Shown: in pieces, positions 6,131 through 6,226 of the stretch
How the letters are laid out: each line of letters starts with the position of its first letter
How positions within the stretch are numbered: the stretch's first letter is position 1
Source of the DNA: Candidatus Roizmanbacteria bacterium
Lineage (GTDB): Bacteria; Patescibacteriota; Microgenomatia; UBA1406; GWC2-37-13
Assembly: GCA_013334845.1 (NCBI GenBank)
Contig: JAAXWV010000083.1
Coordinates: 1-6,226, forward strand
Reading direction: 5' to 3'
Length of the DNA stretch: 6,226 nucleotides
Notes under the pieces: model-generated
Seen by the model: the letters and a program-made list of their open reading frames with translations, nothing else
What the model was told of the DNA's origin: nothing
Database searches by the model: none
Position numbers and translations under genes: made by a program

Positions 6131-6226
6131 GTATAGTACAACACTTTATATCGGGGAGCTTCAGCAACACTGGGATTTTGATGATATACAAAACATGTTT
6201 GGTCTGAAGATTCTACATATAAAATC
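6099..6226 (+). CDS. Possible start of an unidentified gene, open to the window end
   Basis: An ATG at 6099, one base out of step with the phosphohexomutase, opens a frame of 42 codons without a stop to the window edge, while the mutase's own frame meets three further stops after its TAA in the same stretch. The product begins MKKIAEILRSKYSTTLYIGE and continues with a mixed acidic and aromatic segment (ELQQHWDFDDIQ). I do not recognise a family, and it does not resemble domain 3 of phosphohexomutases. No Shine-Dalgarno is visible. It may be a real gene, a fragment joined by misassembly, or chance. It overlaps the mutase frame by 32 bases. Confidence 0.25.
   Translation, partial: MKKIAEILRSKYSTTLYIGELQQHWDFDDIQNMFGLKILHIK

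Noticed and set aside
6124..6135. GTAAGTAT after the mutase stop, resembling a eukaryotic 5' splice site, as a sign of an intron
   Set aside because: All genes in the window are bacterial, and the sequence lacks group I or group II intron features in the available 96 bases. The match is short enough to be chance.

Overview
The window looks like a piece of chromosome from a small-genome, uncultivated bacterium. I suspect the Candidate Phyla Radiation (Patescibacteria, perhaps a Microgenomates-type lineage). The grounds are near-complete gene packing with no intergenic gap above about 50 bases, a very short DNA polymerase III delta subunit, no recognisable Shine-Dalgarno sequences, a divergent phosphoglycerate mutase, and a GT-C membrane glycosyltransferase beside housekeeping genes. 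This placement is an inference and needs a phylogeny. The standard genetic code fits, and all six complete reading frames end in TAA. No tRNA, rRNA, CRISPR array, insertion sequence or long repeat was seen.

Layout, left to right. The plus strand opens inside the C-terminal half of ruvC (1-246), followed after 9 bases by gpmI (256-1851), the cofactor-independent phosphoglycerate mutase of lower glycolysis. On the minus strand a PfkB/ribokinase-family sugar kinase (1848-2759) converges on gpmI so tightly that the two stop codons share the bases TTAA. Upstream of it on the same strand is a large GT39-like membrane glycosyltransferase (2807-4561, possibly starting at 4594). Its start faces, across a roughly 31-base divergent control region, the start of a short holA (4593-5285, plus). 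After 38 bases comes a phosphomannomutase/phosphoglucomutase gene (5324-6130) that stops after domain 2 of the usual four. From about 6099 to the window end another plus frame is open but matches nothing I recognise.

The genes fall into DNA repair and replication (RuvC, HolA) and sugar metabolism (GpmI, PfkB kinase, phosphohexomutase, membrane glycosyltransferase). Hexomutase products could feed activated sugars toward the glycosyltransferase, but nothing here proves a shared pathway.

I did not find a new multi-gene system. The points most worth a second look are: (1) GpmI has Thr where the family's catalytic Ser nucleophile sits; (2) four of the five gene starts have a -10-like hexamer 6-8 bases before the ATG and no Shine-Dalgarno, suggesting leaderless transcripts; (3) the two divergent promoters between the glycosyltransferase and holA lie almost on top of each other; and (4) the phosphohexomutase loses family similarity at an A7 tract about 125 bases before the window end, which is either a real gene break or an assembly artefact.
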